This document shows, piece by piece, positions 47,495-56,975 of a DNA stretch of 64,000 nt. The position numbers were made by a program, and so were the translations under genes. This DNA comes from JAKFWF01 sp963732635. Its GTDB lineage: Bacteria > Pseudomonadota > Alphaproteobacteria > Rhizobiales > Hyphomicrobiaceae. The notes under the pieces were generated by a model, which was given only the letters and a program-made list of their open reading frames with translations, was not told the DNA's origin and made no database searches. Each line of letters opens with the position of its first letter. The first letter of the stretch is position 1. Location of the stretch: positions 1-64,000 of the forward strand of contig CAVTAL010000006.1 in NCBI GenBank assembly GCA_963732635.1, in the 5' to 3' direction.

Positions 47495-48907
47495 ATGGAA
47501 AACTCTGAAAAAATTCATGTGGTTGGCGGTGGGCTGGCGGGCTCGGAAGCGGCATGGCAGGCGGCCTCGGCCGGCGTGCGCGTCATCCTGCACGAGATGC
47601 GCCCCATTCGCGGCACCGATGCGCACAAGACCGACGGCCTCGCCGAACTGGTGTGTTCGAACTCGTTTCGCTCGGACGATTGGGAGAACAATGCCGTCGG
47701 CCTGCTGCACGAGGAAATGCGCCGCTGCAACTCGCTGATCATGGCGGCGGGCGACAAGCACAAGCTGCCGGCGGGCGGTGCGCTTGCCGTCGACCGCGAC
47801 GCGTTCTCGGCCGAGGTGACGGCGCGTATCGAGGCGCACCCGCTGATCACCATCGCGCGCGAGGAAATCATCGGCCTGCCGCCGGCCGAATGGGACAACG
47901 TCATCGTCGCCACCGGACCGCTGACCACGGCCTCGCTTAGTGAAGCCATCATCGCCGAGACCGGCGCCGACGCGCTCGCGTTCTTCGACGCCATCGCGCC
48001 GGTCATCCACTACAACTCGATCGACCTGACCAGGGCCTGGAAGCAGTCGCGCTACGACAAGGCGGGTCCCGGCGGCACCGGCGCCGACTATCTCAACTGC
48101 CCGATGGACAAGGCCCAGTACGAAGCCTTCATCGATGCCATGATTGCGGCCGACAAGACCGTGTTCAAGGAGTGGGAGGCGAATACGCCTTACTTCGACG
48201 GCTGCCTGCCGGTCGAAGTGATGGCCGAGCGCGGCCGCGAGACGCTGCGCTTCGGGCCGTTGAAGCCGGTCGGCCTCGCCGATCCGCACCAAGGTGGCCG
48301 ACGTCCCTACGCCGTGGTGCAGCTGCGCCAGGACAATGCACTCGCCACGTTATGGAACATGGTCGGTTTCCAGACCAAGATGAAGCATGCCGAGCAAGTG
48401 CGCGTGTTCCGCATGATCCCTGGATTGGAGACGGCCGAGTTCGCGCGCCTCGGCGGCCTGCATCGCAACACCTTCATCAACTCGCCGAAGCTGCTCGACG
48501 GCCAGTTGCGCATGAAAAAGCAGCCGCGTCTGCGCTTCGCCGGCCAGATCACCGGAGTCGAGGGCTACATCGAGAGCGCGGCGATCGGCTTGCTCGCCGG
48601 CCGGTTCGCGGCGGCCTCAGTGCGAGGGGCGATACATGCCGCGCCACCGCCGAGCACGGCCCTGGGCGCGCTGATCGCGCATATCACCGGCGGCCACATT
48701 GCCGGCGAGAGCGAGGACGAAGCGGCCAAGGGCTCGTTCCAGCCGATGAACATCAACTACGGCCTGTTGCCGCCGCTCGATCCGCCGACCCACGACGCCG
48801 ACGGCAAGCCGATCAAAGGCAAGGATCGGGGCTTCGCCAAAAAGCGGGCGATGAGCCGGCGGGCGCTGGTGGATCTGGAAGGGTGGTTGAAGGCAGCGGG
48901 CGCGTGA
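47495..48907 (+). CDS. trmFO: Folate/FAD-dependent tRNA U54 methyltransferase TrmFO
   Basis: 470 residues from ATG 47495 (a GTG four codons earlier is possible). The FAD motif IHVVGGGLAGSEAAWQAA starts the protein. LVCSNSFRSDDWENNAVGLL, NCPMDKAQYEAF, FDGCLPVEVMAERGRETLRF and PLKPVGL are TrmFO hallmarks, with the catalytic Cys in the last part (GCLP). The enzyme uses methylene-tetrahydrofolate and FADH2 to make ribothymidine at position 54 of tRNA. Confidence 0.96.
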   Translation: MENSEKIHVVGGGLAGSEAAWQAASAGVRVILHEMRPIRGTDAHKTDGLAELVCSNSFRSDDWENNAVGLLHEEMRRCNSLIMAAGDKHKLPAGGALAVDRDAFSAEVTARIEAHPLITIAREEIIGLPPAEWDNVIVATGPLTTASLSEAIIAETGADALAFFDAIAPVIHYNSIDLTRAWKQSRYDKAGPGGTGADYLNCPMDKAQYEAFIDAMIAADKTVFKEWEANTPYFDGCLPVEVMAERGRETLRFGPLKPVGLADPHQGGRRPYAVVQLRQDNALATLWNMVGFQTKMKHAEQVRVFRMIPGLETAEFARLGGLHRNTFINSPKLLDGQLRMKKQPRLRFAGQITGVEGYIESAAIGLLAGRFAAASVRGAIHAAPPPSTALGALIAHITGGHIAGESEDEAAKGSFQPMNINYGLLPPLDPPTHDADGKPIKGKDRGFAKKRAMSRRALVDLEGWLKAAGA

Positions 48908-49156
48908 GGCAGTGTTTGGATGATCTGAGTGCCGGATTGGGGCCGATCCGGCAGCTATCGGATTTTCGGCTTCGAGGTGCGCTGGTAATCGCTGGCGGGC
49001 GGGCCGACGCGACGGGCCAGATCCGGACATCCCAGTTGATCAGTCGTTGCAATGTAGCACGTCGCTTCCGATGGATTAAAAGGTAATCGTACTTCAGAAT
49101 TGTGCAAGCGTCGTGCACGTTGTACCGTTTGTCCCAATGCTGCCACCAGGTTTCTT

Positions 49157-49231
49157 ATGAAGCGGCGAACATTCATCGCTCTGGTCGGAAGTGCGGCGGT
49201 CGTTCGCGCGCGCTTCTCCGCAGACTCCTGA
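49157..49231 (+). pseudogene. Signal-peptide remnant
   Basis: From ATG 49157 the frame reads MKRRTFIALVGSAAVVRARF, then SADS and a stop. The start is a twin-arginine-like signal of the kind carried by many rhizobial exported proteins, but no mature domain follows. It probably marks the fusion point of a deletion that also removed the start of the GMC oxidoreductase next to it. Confidence 0.45.
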
Positions 49232-49280
49232 GGTGCTCTGGCTGCTCGAATCAGGCAGAATACGTCGACGATTGGAAACT

Positions 49281-50594
49281 ATGGTGGGCCGCGGCAACCG
49301 TGGCGACTACGACCGCTGGGCGCAGTTGGGTAATGTCGGTTGGAGCTATGATAATGTTCTTCCCTATTTCAGGCGTGCGGAGGCGAACGCCACGTTCCGG
49401 GACAAATGGCATGGAACCGATGGACCGCTACACGTCCAGCACTTCCGTGAACGCAATCCTCTGTTCGAAATGTACCTGGAGGCCCTTGAGGATTTTGGGG
49501 TTCCCCGAAATCCCGACTTCAATGGCGCAACGCAATTGGGTAGTGGCTTCTATCAAGGCACGATCCGAGATGGATGCAGGATGAGCGTCGCTGACGCCCA
49601 TCTTGCGCATGCGATATCGCGTCCCAATCTGACCATAGAAACGGCTGCGCATGTCACGCGGGTCGTGTTGGAAGGGACTCGGGCGATTGGTATTGACTAT
49701 GTCGTAGGTAGCGAAGCACGGCGAGCCCTCGCCTCTCTCGAGACAATTTTGGCTGCCGGAGCCATCGGCTCACCCCACATTCTCTTGCTCTCGGGCATTG
49801 GCCCATCCGCTGAGATCACGGCACACGGCATTCGGCCGGTCGAGGATCTTCCGGGGGTCGGGCGGCACCTGATGGACCATATCTCTGGACCGCGTGTCAC
49901 GTTGGCTATCAGGGATGCCGGAGAATTTGGGTTTGACAAGCCGAGTCGCAACGAAGCTATCGCTCGTTTTGAACGAGATCGAACAGGGCCTTTCGCGTCG
50001 ATGGCGATCGACGTCGGCGCGTTTGTGCTTGCGCGAAAAACTGACGCCGACCCGAGTCTTCAACTGTTTGCTGGGCTGACATCGTCCGAACGGATGAGGC
50101 ATACGCTGCCGCCTGGCATCGCGCTCGGCGGTTACGTGTGCAGACCGCAAAGTACGGGTACTCTGCGGTTGGCAACGGGCAGCCCCTTCGACCGCCCGTC
50201 AATCAATCCTGAATATTTCACAGTGCCCGATGACCTGGAGCGTCATCTCGAACTCGTTCAACTCAATCTAGCATTAGTGAACCACAAGGCCTTTGATCAT
50301 GTGCGCGAGCGCGTCATCGCACCTTCGTCAAACCGCCCTGACATCATTGCTGCAATACGGGCTGACGCAAGCACAACGTGGCATCAGAGCAGCACCTGCC
50401 GAATGGGCGTTGACGAAGAAGCGGTCGTAACGCCGGATCTCAGAGTTCGGGGGATCGATCGCTTGCGCGTCTGCGATGCATCCGTATTCCCGACAATGGT
50501 CAGCGGGAACCTGAACGCTCCCACTATCATGGTGGCTGAGAAGGGGCGGATCCATACGGGGCCGATGATAATTCCAGCGGTAGGCCCGATATGA
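49281..50594 (+). pseudogene. GMC oxidoreductase lacking its N-terminal FAD motif
   Basis: The frame contains most of a GMC-family flavoenzyme: RGNRGDYDRWAQLGNVGWSY, VARVVLEGT-like RVVLEGTRAIGIDY, ILAAGAIGSPHILLLSGIGP, and the C-terminal catalytic region TTWHQSSTCRMGVDEEAVVT, then ASVFPTMVSGNLNAPTIMVA. The first 80 or so residues with GxGxxG and the FAD-binding helix are missing; homology begins at about 49281. The upstream sequence is the Tat fragment. It may be dead, or a recent deletion. Downstream of it lies 200 bp without a gene. Confidence 0.85.
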
Positions 50595-50808
50595 ACACAG
50601 TTCTGCTGACGCGATGAGCAGGCAAGCGGACTCGCTGAGAGTTAGACAATTGCTGCCCGTGCGACTTCGCCTTCGGCTCACTCGCGTTTGGCTCCGACCG
50701 TCGGCTTGCCAACGACACCTGCCATTATCATCTGTTCGCCCGACCGGGCAGAGGCAAGACCGGCCCTCGTCCCTAGCCATTTCCCTCATGTCGTGTTTAG
50801 AATAGCGA

Positions 50809-51888
50809 ATGGCAAAAGACGGCAAGGCAAAAGCGCTGAAGGCGGTGGGCGGCAAGAGCGCGGCCGACGCCGTGACGCTGCCGCGTCATGACCCGTCACG
50901 GGCCTACCGCGTTGGCTTTTTCCTGGTGCCCAATTTCACCATGATGGCGTTCACTTCGGCGATTGAGCCGCTCAGGCTCGCCAACCAAGTGACCGAGCGG
51001 CTGCTCTATTCCTGGTGCCTCTATTCAGCCGACGGGCGGCCGGTGAAGGCGTCGAACGGCGTCGAGGTCAGCGTGGACGAACCGTATACGCAGGCGCGCG
51101 ATTTGCAGGCGGCGATCCTGTGCGCTGGCAATGGCGTTCAGAGCCTCGACCATCGCGACGTGATGGCGACACTGCGCCGGCTGTCATCGTTCGGTACGGC
51201 GCTGGGCGCGGTGTGTACCGGCACATACGTGCTGGCCAAGGCCGGTCTGCTCGAGGGCTACCAGTCGACAATCCACTGGGAGAACCAGGCTGCACTGATC
51301 ACCGAGTTCCCGCAGCTTGAGGTGACGTCGGAGCTGTTCGAGATCGACCGCAACCGCTTCACTTGCGCTGGCGGCACGGCTGCGGCCGACATGATGTTGT
51401 CAATCATCGGTCGCGATCATGGACCCGCGCTCGCCACCGCCGTCACCGATCAGCTGATCCATCACCGCATTCGCGAGGCGTCGGAGCGCCAGCGCATGGA
51501 TCTGCGTACCCGGCTCGGCGTTGCCCATCCGCGATTGCTGTCTGTCGTGGCGCGCATGGAGGAGACGATCGAGACGCCGCTGTCGTGCACCGATCTCGCG
51601 ACCGACGCCGGGGTGTCACCACGTCAGCTTGAGCGGCTGTTCGCCAAGTATCTCGGCCATTCGCCAACCCGGCATTACCTGACGGTCAGGCTCGACCGCG
51701 CCCGCTTCCTGCTGCAGCAGACCAGCCAGCCGATCCTGTCGGTGGCGATGTCCTGCGGCTTCGTCTCGGCGTCGCATTTCTCGAAAAGCTACAACGAGCA
51801 TTTTGGCCACACGCCCTCGACTGAGCGAAGGGTGGGGTCGCGCGACGTGAAGGCGGGTTCACACAAGCCGATGCCGCAGGTGGGTTAG
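50809..51888 (+). CDS. GlxA-type AraC regulator (glycine-betaine regulator GbdR-like)
   Basis: 359 residues. The N-terminal DJ-1/PfpI-like domain spans about 30-220: RVGFFLVPNFTMMAFTSAIE, ILCAGNGVQSLD and FGTALGAVCTGTYVLAKAGL (Cys at the nucleophile elbow, no proof of catalysis). The C-terminal AraC domain has two helix-turn-helix units: CTDLATDAGVSPRQLERLFA and PILSVAMSCGFVSASHFSKS. GbdR controls glycine-betaine, carnitine or dimethylglycine use in Pseudomonas. The next gene, 64 bp downstream, is an MttB-family methyltransferase, supporting quaternary-amine regulation. Confidence 0.9.
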   Translation: MAKDGKAKALKAVGGKSAADAVTLPRHDPSRAYRVGFFLVPNFTMMAFTSAIEPLRLANQVTERLLYSWCLYSADGRPVKASNGVEVSVDEPYTQARDLQAAILCAGNGVQSLDHRDVMATLRRLSSFGTALGAVCTGTYVLAKAGLLEGYQSTIHWENQAALITEFPQLEVTSELFEIDRNRFTCAGGTAAADMMLSIIGRDHGPALATAVTDQLIHHRIREASERQRMDLRTRLGVAHPRLLSVVARMEETIETPLSCTDLATDAGVSPRQLERLFAKYLGHSPTRHYLTVRLDRARFLLQQTSQPILSVAMSCGFVSASHFSKSYNEHFGHTPSTERRVGSRDVKAGSHKPMPQVG

Positions 51889-51952
51889 AGGACTTGGGGC
51901 TTTGGCCGCCATATGGTCGAAAGCAATTCAGCATTCGAGGGATGAACCCGCC

Positions 51953-53506
51953 ATGGGCGCTTCGCAGTCCGATCCTCCGTCAGCGCCGCCGGTTCGTCGT
52001 GGCCGCGAGGCCCGCAAGGCCGCTCGACTGCTGCGCGCGGCGTCGTCGATCCCGTTCATTTCGCGCAACATTCAGCCGACCGATCTGCTGAGTGAGGAGA
52101 TGTTGGCCATCATCGAAGCCAACGCCGAAACCATCCTGCAGGAAATCGGCATCGAGTTTCGCGACTATCCGAAGGCGCACGCGTTATTTAAAGCGGCCGG
52201 CGCCGACAGCAAGGGTGATCGTATTCGCTTTCCCAAGGGCCTCGCGCGCAGCCTGTGCAAGACGGCGCCCGCGACCTACATTCAGCATGCCCGAAACCCG
52301 GAACGCAACGTCGAGATCGGCGGCAACAAAACCGTGTTCGCTCCGGTCTACGGCTCGCCGTTCGTGCACGACATCGACAAGGGCCGCCGCTATGGCACGA
52401 TCGGCGATTTCCAGAACTTCGTGAAACTCGCCTACGCATCGCCGTGGATGCACCACTCGGGCGGCACCGTTTGCGAGCCGGTCGATGTCCCGGTCAACAA
52501 GCGCCATCTCGACATGATCTACGCCCATATGGCGTATTCAGACAAACCTTACATGGGATCGGTGACACTGCCCGATCGCGCCGCCGACACCGTCGCCATG
52601 AGCGAGATCCTGTTCGGCCGGGAATTCGTCAACAGCAACACCGTCTGCACCAGTCTGATCAACGCCAATTCGCCGATGGTGTGGGACGCGACCATGCTCG
52701 GCGCAGCCGAGACCTATGCTGCCGCCAACCAAGCCTGCATCATCACGCCGTTCATTCTGTCCGGCGCGATGAGCCCGGTGACGATGGCCGCCACCCTGTC
52801 GCAGGTGCTGGCCGAGGTCATGACTGGTGTTGCCTTCACGCAGTTGATCCGTCCCGGCGCTCCGGTGATCTTCGGCACCTTCGTATCGACGATCTCGATG
52901 CAGTCGGGCGCGCCGACCTTTGGCACGCCAGAAGCTTCGCACGCGATTTTCGGCGCGGCGCAGTTGGCCCGGCGCATGAACCTGCCGTTCCGCACCGGCG
53001 GATCGTTGTGCGCCTCGAAGCGGCCCGACGCGCAGGCGGCCTACGAGAGCGCCAACACGCTGTGGCCAACAATCATGGCCGGCACCAACTTCGTGCTGCA
53101 CGCCGCCGGCTGGATGGAGGGCGGGCTCGCCTCGTCGTACGAGAAGTTCGTCATGGACTGCGACGAGCTGGGTGCGATGCACCGCTTCTGCGAAGGCCTC
53201 GACATCACCGAAAACGGTCAGGGCTTGTCGGCGCTTCGCGAGGTCGGTCCCGGCGGCCACTTCCTCGGCTGCGCGCATACGCAGGCCAATTTCGAGAATG
53301 CGTTCTATCGCTTCGCCCTGCACGACAACAATTCGGTCGAGCAGTGGGAGGCGGAGGGCGCGCAGGAAATGCATGTCCGCGCCAATACCACTTGGAAGAA
53401 GATGCTCGCCGACTACCAGCAGCCGGCGATTGACCCGGGTGTCGATGAAGCACTGCGCGAATTCATCGCCAAGAAAAAGGCCTCGATGCCGGACGCGACG
53501 CATTGA
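51953..53506 (+). CDS. MttB-family (trimethylamine-methyltransferase-like) protein, no pyrrolysine
   Basis: 517 residues from ATG 51953. The TIM-barrel MttB fold is indicated by LLSEEMLAIIEANAETILQE, GTVCEPVDVPVNKRHLDMIY, SPMVWDATMLGAAETYAAAN and TPFILSGAMSPVTMAATLSQ. The methanogen enzyme has pyrrolysine encoded by UAG; here the frame has no internal UAG, so it is of the non-Pyl type. That group includes glycine-betaine:corrinoid methyltransferases. No corrinoid protein gene is next to it in the window. Substrate inferred, from the GbdR-like neighbour, to be a quaternary or tertiary amine. Confidence 0.9.
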   Translation: MGASQSDPPSAPPVRRGREARKAARLLRAASSIPFISRNIQPTDLLSEEMLAIIEANAETILQEIGIEFRDYPKAHALFKAAGADSKGDRIRFPKGLARSLCKTAPATYIQHARNPERNVEIGGNKTVFAPVYGSPFVHDIDKGRRYGTIGDFQNFVKLAYASPWMHHSGGTVCEPVDVPVNKRHLDMIYAHMAYSDKPYMGSVTLPDRAADTVAMSEILFGREFVNSNTVCTSLINANSPMVWDATMLGAAETYAAANQACIITPFILSGAMSPVTMAATLSQVLAEVMTGVAFTQLIRPGAPVIFGTFVSTISMQSGAPTFGTPEASHAIFGAAQLARRMNLPFRTGGSLCASKRPDAQAAYESANTLWPTIMAGTNFVLHAAGWMEGGLASSYEKFVMDCDELGAMHRFCEGLDITENGQGLSALREVGPGGHFLGCAHTQANFENAFYRFALHDNNSVEQWEAEGAQEMHVRANTTWKKMLADYQQPAIDPGVDEALREFIAKKKASMPDATH

Positions 53507-54088
53507 GGCGACGAACGGTCGGCAGCGATTGATGCAACTGTTTGCCACTGACAGCGATCATTGCTGCATTCATTGGCCGACCCCGTACCGAGCATCGAAG
53601 GTGGCGCGCGCCTTGCTCGCCACCAATACCAGCCCGCGAAAATATTGACCGCTTCGTAGGTCGGCTAGAGCCCTCTCGCGAGAGCCGACATTCCACGAGC
53701 GGTGCCAGCCGCGTCGGGTCTCGCAAGAGGGCTCTACCCGACCTACGGGATTGCACATGGATTCCGTAGGTCATTGGTTTTGCGGTTTGGTATGACGACC
53801 CGTATCATCAGCCCAGCAGTTGGTAACAGTGGGTTGCGTAAAAAAAGCAGCTGACGGATTATAAATCGATTGCCGCACTAATGTTCATTCTGCGCATTTA
53901 TGTAAATGCCTTCGGCGCCCTAAAGTCGCCGGGTTTAACTTTGAAACGTCGCTGTGAGGGCCTCGAGGGCACGACGGAACCGGCGCAGATGTGATCCCGG
54001 TGTGTCGCTGCCGGTGCCACGCGACGTTTCGCACACGCCCAAGAGCGAAGGGCCGTGTCGTCGCCCAATCACAAGGAACCACATAGGG
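53507..54088. other. Intergenic region with a palindromic repeat
   Basis: About 580 bp. It contains an inverted-repeat element (53655-53747) and otherwise no supported gene. A ribosome site AAGGA 11 bases before the b561 fusion gene ends it. Confidence 0.6.
53655..53747. repeat. Palindromic repeat (GTAGGTCGG...CCGACCTAC)
   Basis: CGTAGGTCGGCTAGAGCCCT at the left is inverted at the right as AGGGCTCTACCCGACCTACG, with one mismatch. Inner arms TCTCGCGAGA-type and TCTCGCAAGA continue the pairing. A typical mobile palindromic repeat of alphaproteobacterial genomes. It lies between two convergent-free intergenic ends and may act as a transcription stop for the MttB-type gene. Confidence 0.7.
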
Positions 54089-55930
54089 ATGAGCAAACTT
54101 CGTCGCTCGACCGACTATGGAACTGTCATTCTACATACGGGCCTGGTTATTGCTTTTGTCATCGCGGCCGCAACAGGGTTGAGAATTGCCGCGGATGATC
54201 CTGATGCGGAGTGGCTGCGCGCGCTCGATCGCCTGCTGCCGGTTGAGCACCTTTGGTTTCGGCATCTGGTTGCCGGCATGTCCATAACCGCAATCCTTGG
54301 CGGCTATTTCGCCTATGTGCGAGGTGCGCGCCTGCAGGCACGCGTGCGGTTCGACAAGGCGCGTATCCTGGTGATGATGCGACCGGGGCGGCAGCGATGG
54401 GCGGCAGTCAATGTTGTGGTGTTCTGGGTGTTGATGTGCGCGCTGATCATCGAGATCATCAGCGGCTTCATGATGATTGCCGGCGCGGGGCACGCAACCA
54501 TCACAGCGCATCGGGTGGCTACATATGTCTGTATCGGCGCCATTGCGGCCCATGTCGCTCTGCACGCGGCGTTCGGTGGCCTTAGCCAAATCGCACGCAT
54601 CATCCGGCCGAGCCGGTTGGTCATCGCCGAGCCGCCACCCGATCTAGCCGATCTGTTGGCAGAGCAGTTGGCCAAGCAGCATCAGTTAGCCAACGCGGCA
54701 GCGGTTGCCGAGCCTGTTCCTGCTGTGCCGCAGCCAGCGCGGGAGCCCGCACCAACGCGTCAACCACCGGCCGTTACTGCGAACGTGAAGACCGAGCGCA
54801 TCCGCGCGACGACACTGCACGCCAATCCGTTCGTAACCGGAATTACCGTCGCGTTCGCGATCGGTGGCGTCACGCTTGGTGCCGAGCAGGCGACGCGAGA
54901 AGTCCTGAAGGTGCCGCGCATCGCGCGGGTGGAGGCGCCCAAGCTTGACGGCGATCTGTCCGATGCGGCCTGGACGCGGGCAACGCCGGTCAAGGTGTTG
55001 ACGACCCAAGGCGGTGATTTCGGCGGCACGCACCAGTCGATGGTGGAAATCCGCGCGGTGCACGATGGCGAGTTCGCCTACTTCGCGTTCGTCTGGGAGG
55101 ATCCAACGCGGTCGCTCAAGCATCTGCCACTGGTCAAACGCGAAGGTCGCTGGCGGGTGGCTGCCGGCCGCGAGGATCTGGGCGACGAGCAGAGATTTCA
55201 CGAAGACAAGTTCGCCGTGCTGCTGGCTCAGCCGGGCATGCCGTTGCTCGGAGCAGCAATTCATCTGGCGCGACGGCCGCTGGCAGACAAACCGGCGAGT
55301 GGCACCGGGCGTGGCCTGCACTACACCGCTGGCGGCATCGCCGACGTGTGGCAATGGCGCGCTTCGCACAGTGGCGCGACCGGCCACATCGACAATTGCC
55401 ATTTCGGGCCACCTGCCGATGCGCCTGACGGTACGTCGCGCTACTCCGGTGGCTTCCAGCTCGATCCAGGGGCGTTGCCCTACCGTTCGAACATCGCTGA
55501 AAACTCACCGCTCTCTGGTGCCACGTGGGTCGTTCCCAACCGGTTGCCGCGCGATATCGAGGCCATGCGCAAAGTCTTGGGGCCGATCAATGACGCCCCG
55601 GCGGCGAGCGAGGGCGAAGCCGCGCGATGGTGGATGTCGCAGTCGGAATCGGTGGCTTACACGAGCAAGCTCGATGCTGCCATTGCCGATGGCACCGTAA
55701 TTCCGGGGGTCGTCGTCAATGAAATGGCGGAACCCTCGCGCGACAGCATCAGAGGCGTCGCGCGTTGGGCGGCTGGCCGCTGGACGCTCGAATTGGCGCG
55801 CCGCCTCTACACCGATAGCCGCCACGATATGCCGATCAAGACCGGCAAACTATTGTGGGTGGCGGCCTTCGATCATGCAGAAAAACGACACACACGGCAC
55901 TTGCGGCCGTTCAGGCTGGAGGTCGACTGA
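54089..55930 (+). CDS. Cytochrome b561-type membrane domain fused to an ethylbenzene-dehydrogenase-like heme domain
   Basis: 613 residues. The N-terminal four-helix cytochrome b561 domain spans about 9-165, with His at 16, 59, 141, 155 and 159 as candidate heme ligands (for example YGTVILHTGLVIAFVIAAAT and GHATITAHRVATYVCIGAIA). A Pro/Ala-rich linker (185-230) and a fifth helix (VTGITVAFAIGGVTLG) follow. From about 275 the sequence resembles the ethylbenzene-dehydrogenase-type heme-binding domain (LDGDLSDAAWTRATPVKVLT; HEDKFAVLLAQPG; HIDNCHFGPPAD). That domain would face the periplasm. It overlaps the next gene by one base (TGATG). Confidence 0.85.
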   Translation: MSKLRRSTDYGTVILHTGLVIAFVIAAATGLRIAADDPDAEWLRALDRLLPVEHLWFRHLVAGMSITAILGGYFAYVRGARLQARVRFDKARILVMMRPGRQRWAAVNVVVFWVLMCALIIEIISGFMMIAGAGHATITAHRVATYVCIGAIAAHVALHAAFGGLSQIARIIRPSRLVIAEPPPDLADLLAEQLAKQHQLANAAAVAEPVPAVPQPAREPAPTRQPPAVTANVKTERIRATTLHANPFVTGITVAFAIGGVTLGAEQATREVLKVPRIARVEAPKLDGDLSDAAWTRATPVKVLTTQGGDFGGTHQSMVEIRAVHDGEFAYFAFVWEDPTRSLKHLPLVKREGRWRVAAGREDLGDEQRFHEDKFAVLLAQPGMPLLGAAIHLARRPLADKPASGTGRGLHYTAGGIADVWQWRASHSGATGHIDNCHFGPPADAPDGTSRYSGGFQLDPGALPYRSNIAENSPLSGATWVVPNRLPRDIEAMRKVLGPINDAPAASEGEAARWWMSQSESVAYTSKLDAAIADGTVIPGVVVNEMAEPSRDSIRGVARWAAGRWTLELARRLYTDSRHDMPIKTGKLLWVAAFDHAEKRHTRHLRPFRLEVD

Positions 55931-56931
55931 TGGCGAAGATGCACCGCATTCAACTTGGGGGCCAACAGTTCCATGCGCGCTCGGGCCAGCTTCTGCTCGA
56001 CGCGGCCCTGCTCAACGGCATCGAGCTGCCGCACGACTGCCGCGCCGGACGCTGCGGCTCGTGCCTGACCAAAGTGCGCGCCGGCATTACGCTGGGCGGC
56101 GAGACAAGGCAGGCCGGAATTGTCCACGCATGTCAGGCGCGGGTGTTCGGTGAGTTGAAACTCGAAGTCGAGGCACTGCCGCCGGTAACGCAGGTGAACG
56201 CTCGCATCGTGCATCTCATCGAAGTCGCGCCCGACATCGTCGAGGTCACGATGAAGCCTGCGCAAGTGATCGAGATGCTGCCTGGCCAGTATTGTCGTTT
56301 CCGCTTTCGCGGTTTTGCCGCTCGCGCTTTCAGCCCGACCGCGGCGCTCAATTCTTTGCGCGACGACGGCCTGCTGCGGCTCAACATCAAGCGCGTCCGA
56401 GACGGTCGTGTCACACCGCAGATAGGCAAGTCGATCAAGGTCGGGCACCCATTGACGATTGAAGGCCCATTCGGCCATGCGTTTCTGCGCCAGGGCGGGC
56501 ACGGCCGATTGGTGCTGGTCGGCAGCGGCACCGGTTTCGCGCCGGTCTGGGCAGTGGCGGCGGCTGCGTTGCGTGAAAACCCGCTTCGCCGGATCGTGCT
56601 ATTGGCCGCCTCGCGCAAGTTGTCGACGCTCTACATGGCACAGGCGCTCGATCTGGCCAGCCGATACGCCAACGTCAAAGTCGCCGCCTGCGTCGAGGAG
56701 TTGAAACAGAAGCGTGGGCTTCTGCTTGCGGGCGACACCATCGACCATCTGCCGACGATCGCCAATGACGATATCGTCTATGCTGCAGGCAGTCCGAAGC
56801 TGGTGGACGCGGTCGGCGATGCGGCACACGCGAGTGGCGCGCAATTCTATGCAGATCCGTTTGAGCCTGAAGTTCGGCCAAACACGAGCGGTTGGCTCGA
56901 CAATGCCAAGGCTTGGTTGCGCACCGGTTGA
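55930..56931 (+). CDS. 2Fe-2S / FAD / NAD(P)H reductase (ferredoxin-NAD reductase type)
   Basis: 333 residues. The N-terminal plant-type ferredoxin has the cluster ligands CRAGRCGSC (Cys37, 42, 45) and Cys68. The FAD-binding domain has RAFSPTAALNSL (about residue 136). The nucleotide-binding domain has LVGSGTGFAPVWAVAAAALR. This is the arrangement of multicomponent oxygenase reductases and toluate/phenol-hydroxylase reductases. It is translationally coupled to the b561 fusion. The simplest reading is electron transfer from NAD(P)H through this cytoplasmic reductase to the membrane heme protein; the final acceptor is unknown. Confidence 0.92.
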   Translation: MAKMHRIQLGGQQFHARSGQLLLDAALLNGIELPHDCRAGRCGSCLTKVRAGITLGGETRQAGIVHACQARVFGELKLEVEALPPVTQVNARIVHLIEVAPDIVEVTMKPAQVIEMLPGQYCRFRFRGFAARAFSPTAALNSLRDDGLLRLNIKRVRDGRVTPQIGKSIKVGHPLTIEGPFGHAFLRQGGHGRLVLVGSGTGFAPVWAVAAAALRENPLRRIVLLAASRKLSTLYMAQALDLASRYANVKVAACVEELKQKRGLLLAGDTIDHLPTIANDDIVYAAGSPKLVDAVGDAAHASGAQFYADPFEPEVRPNTSGWLDNAKAWLRTG

Positions 56932-56975
56932 CGTGGACAATGACAACGGGTCAAGCAGTCCGCTGGTTGCAAATT

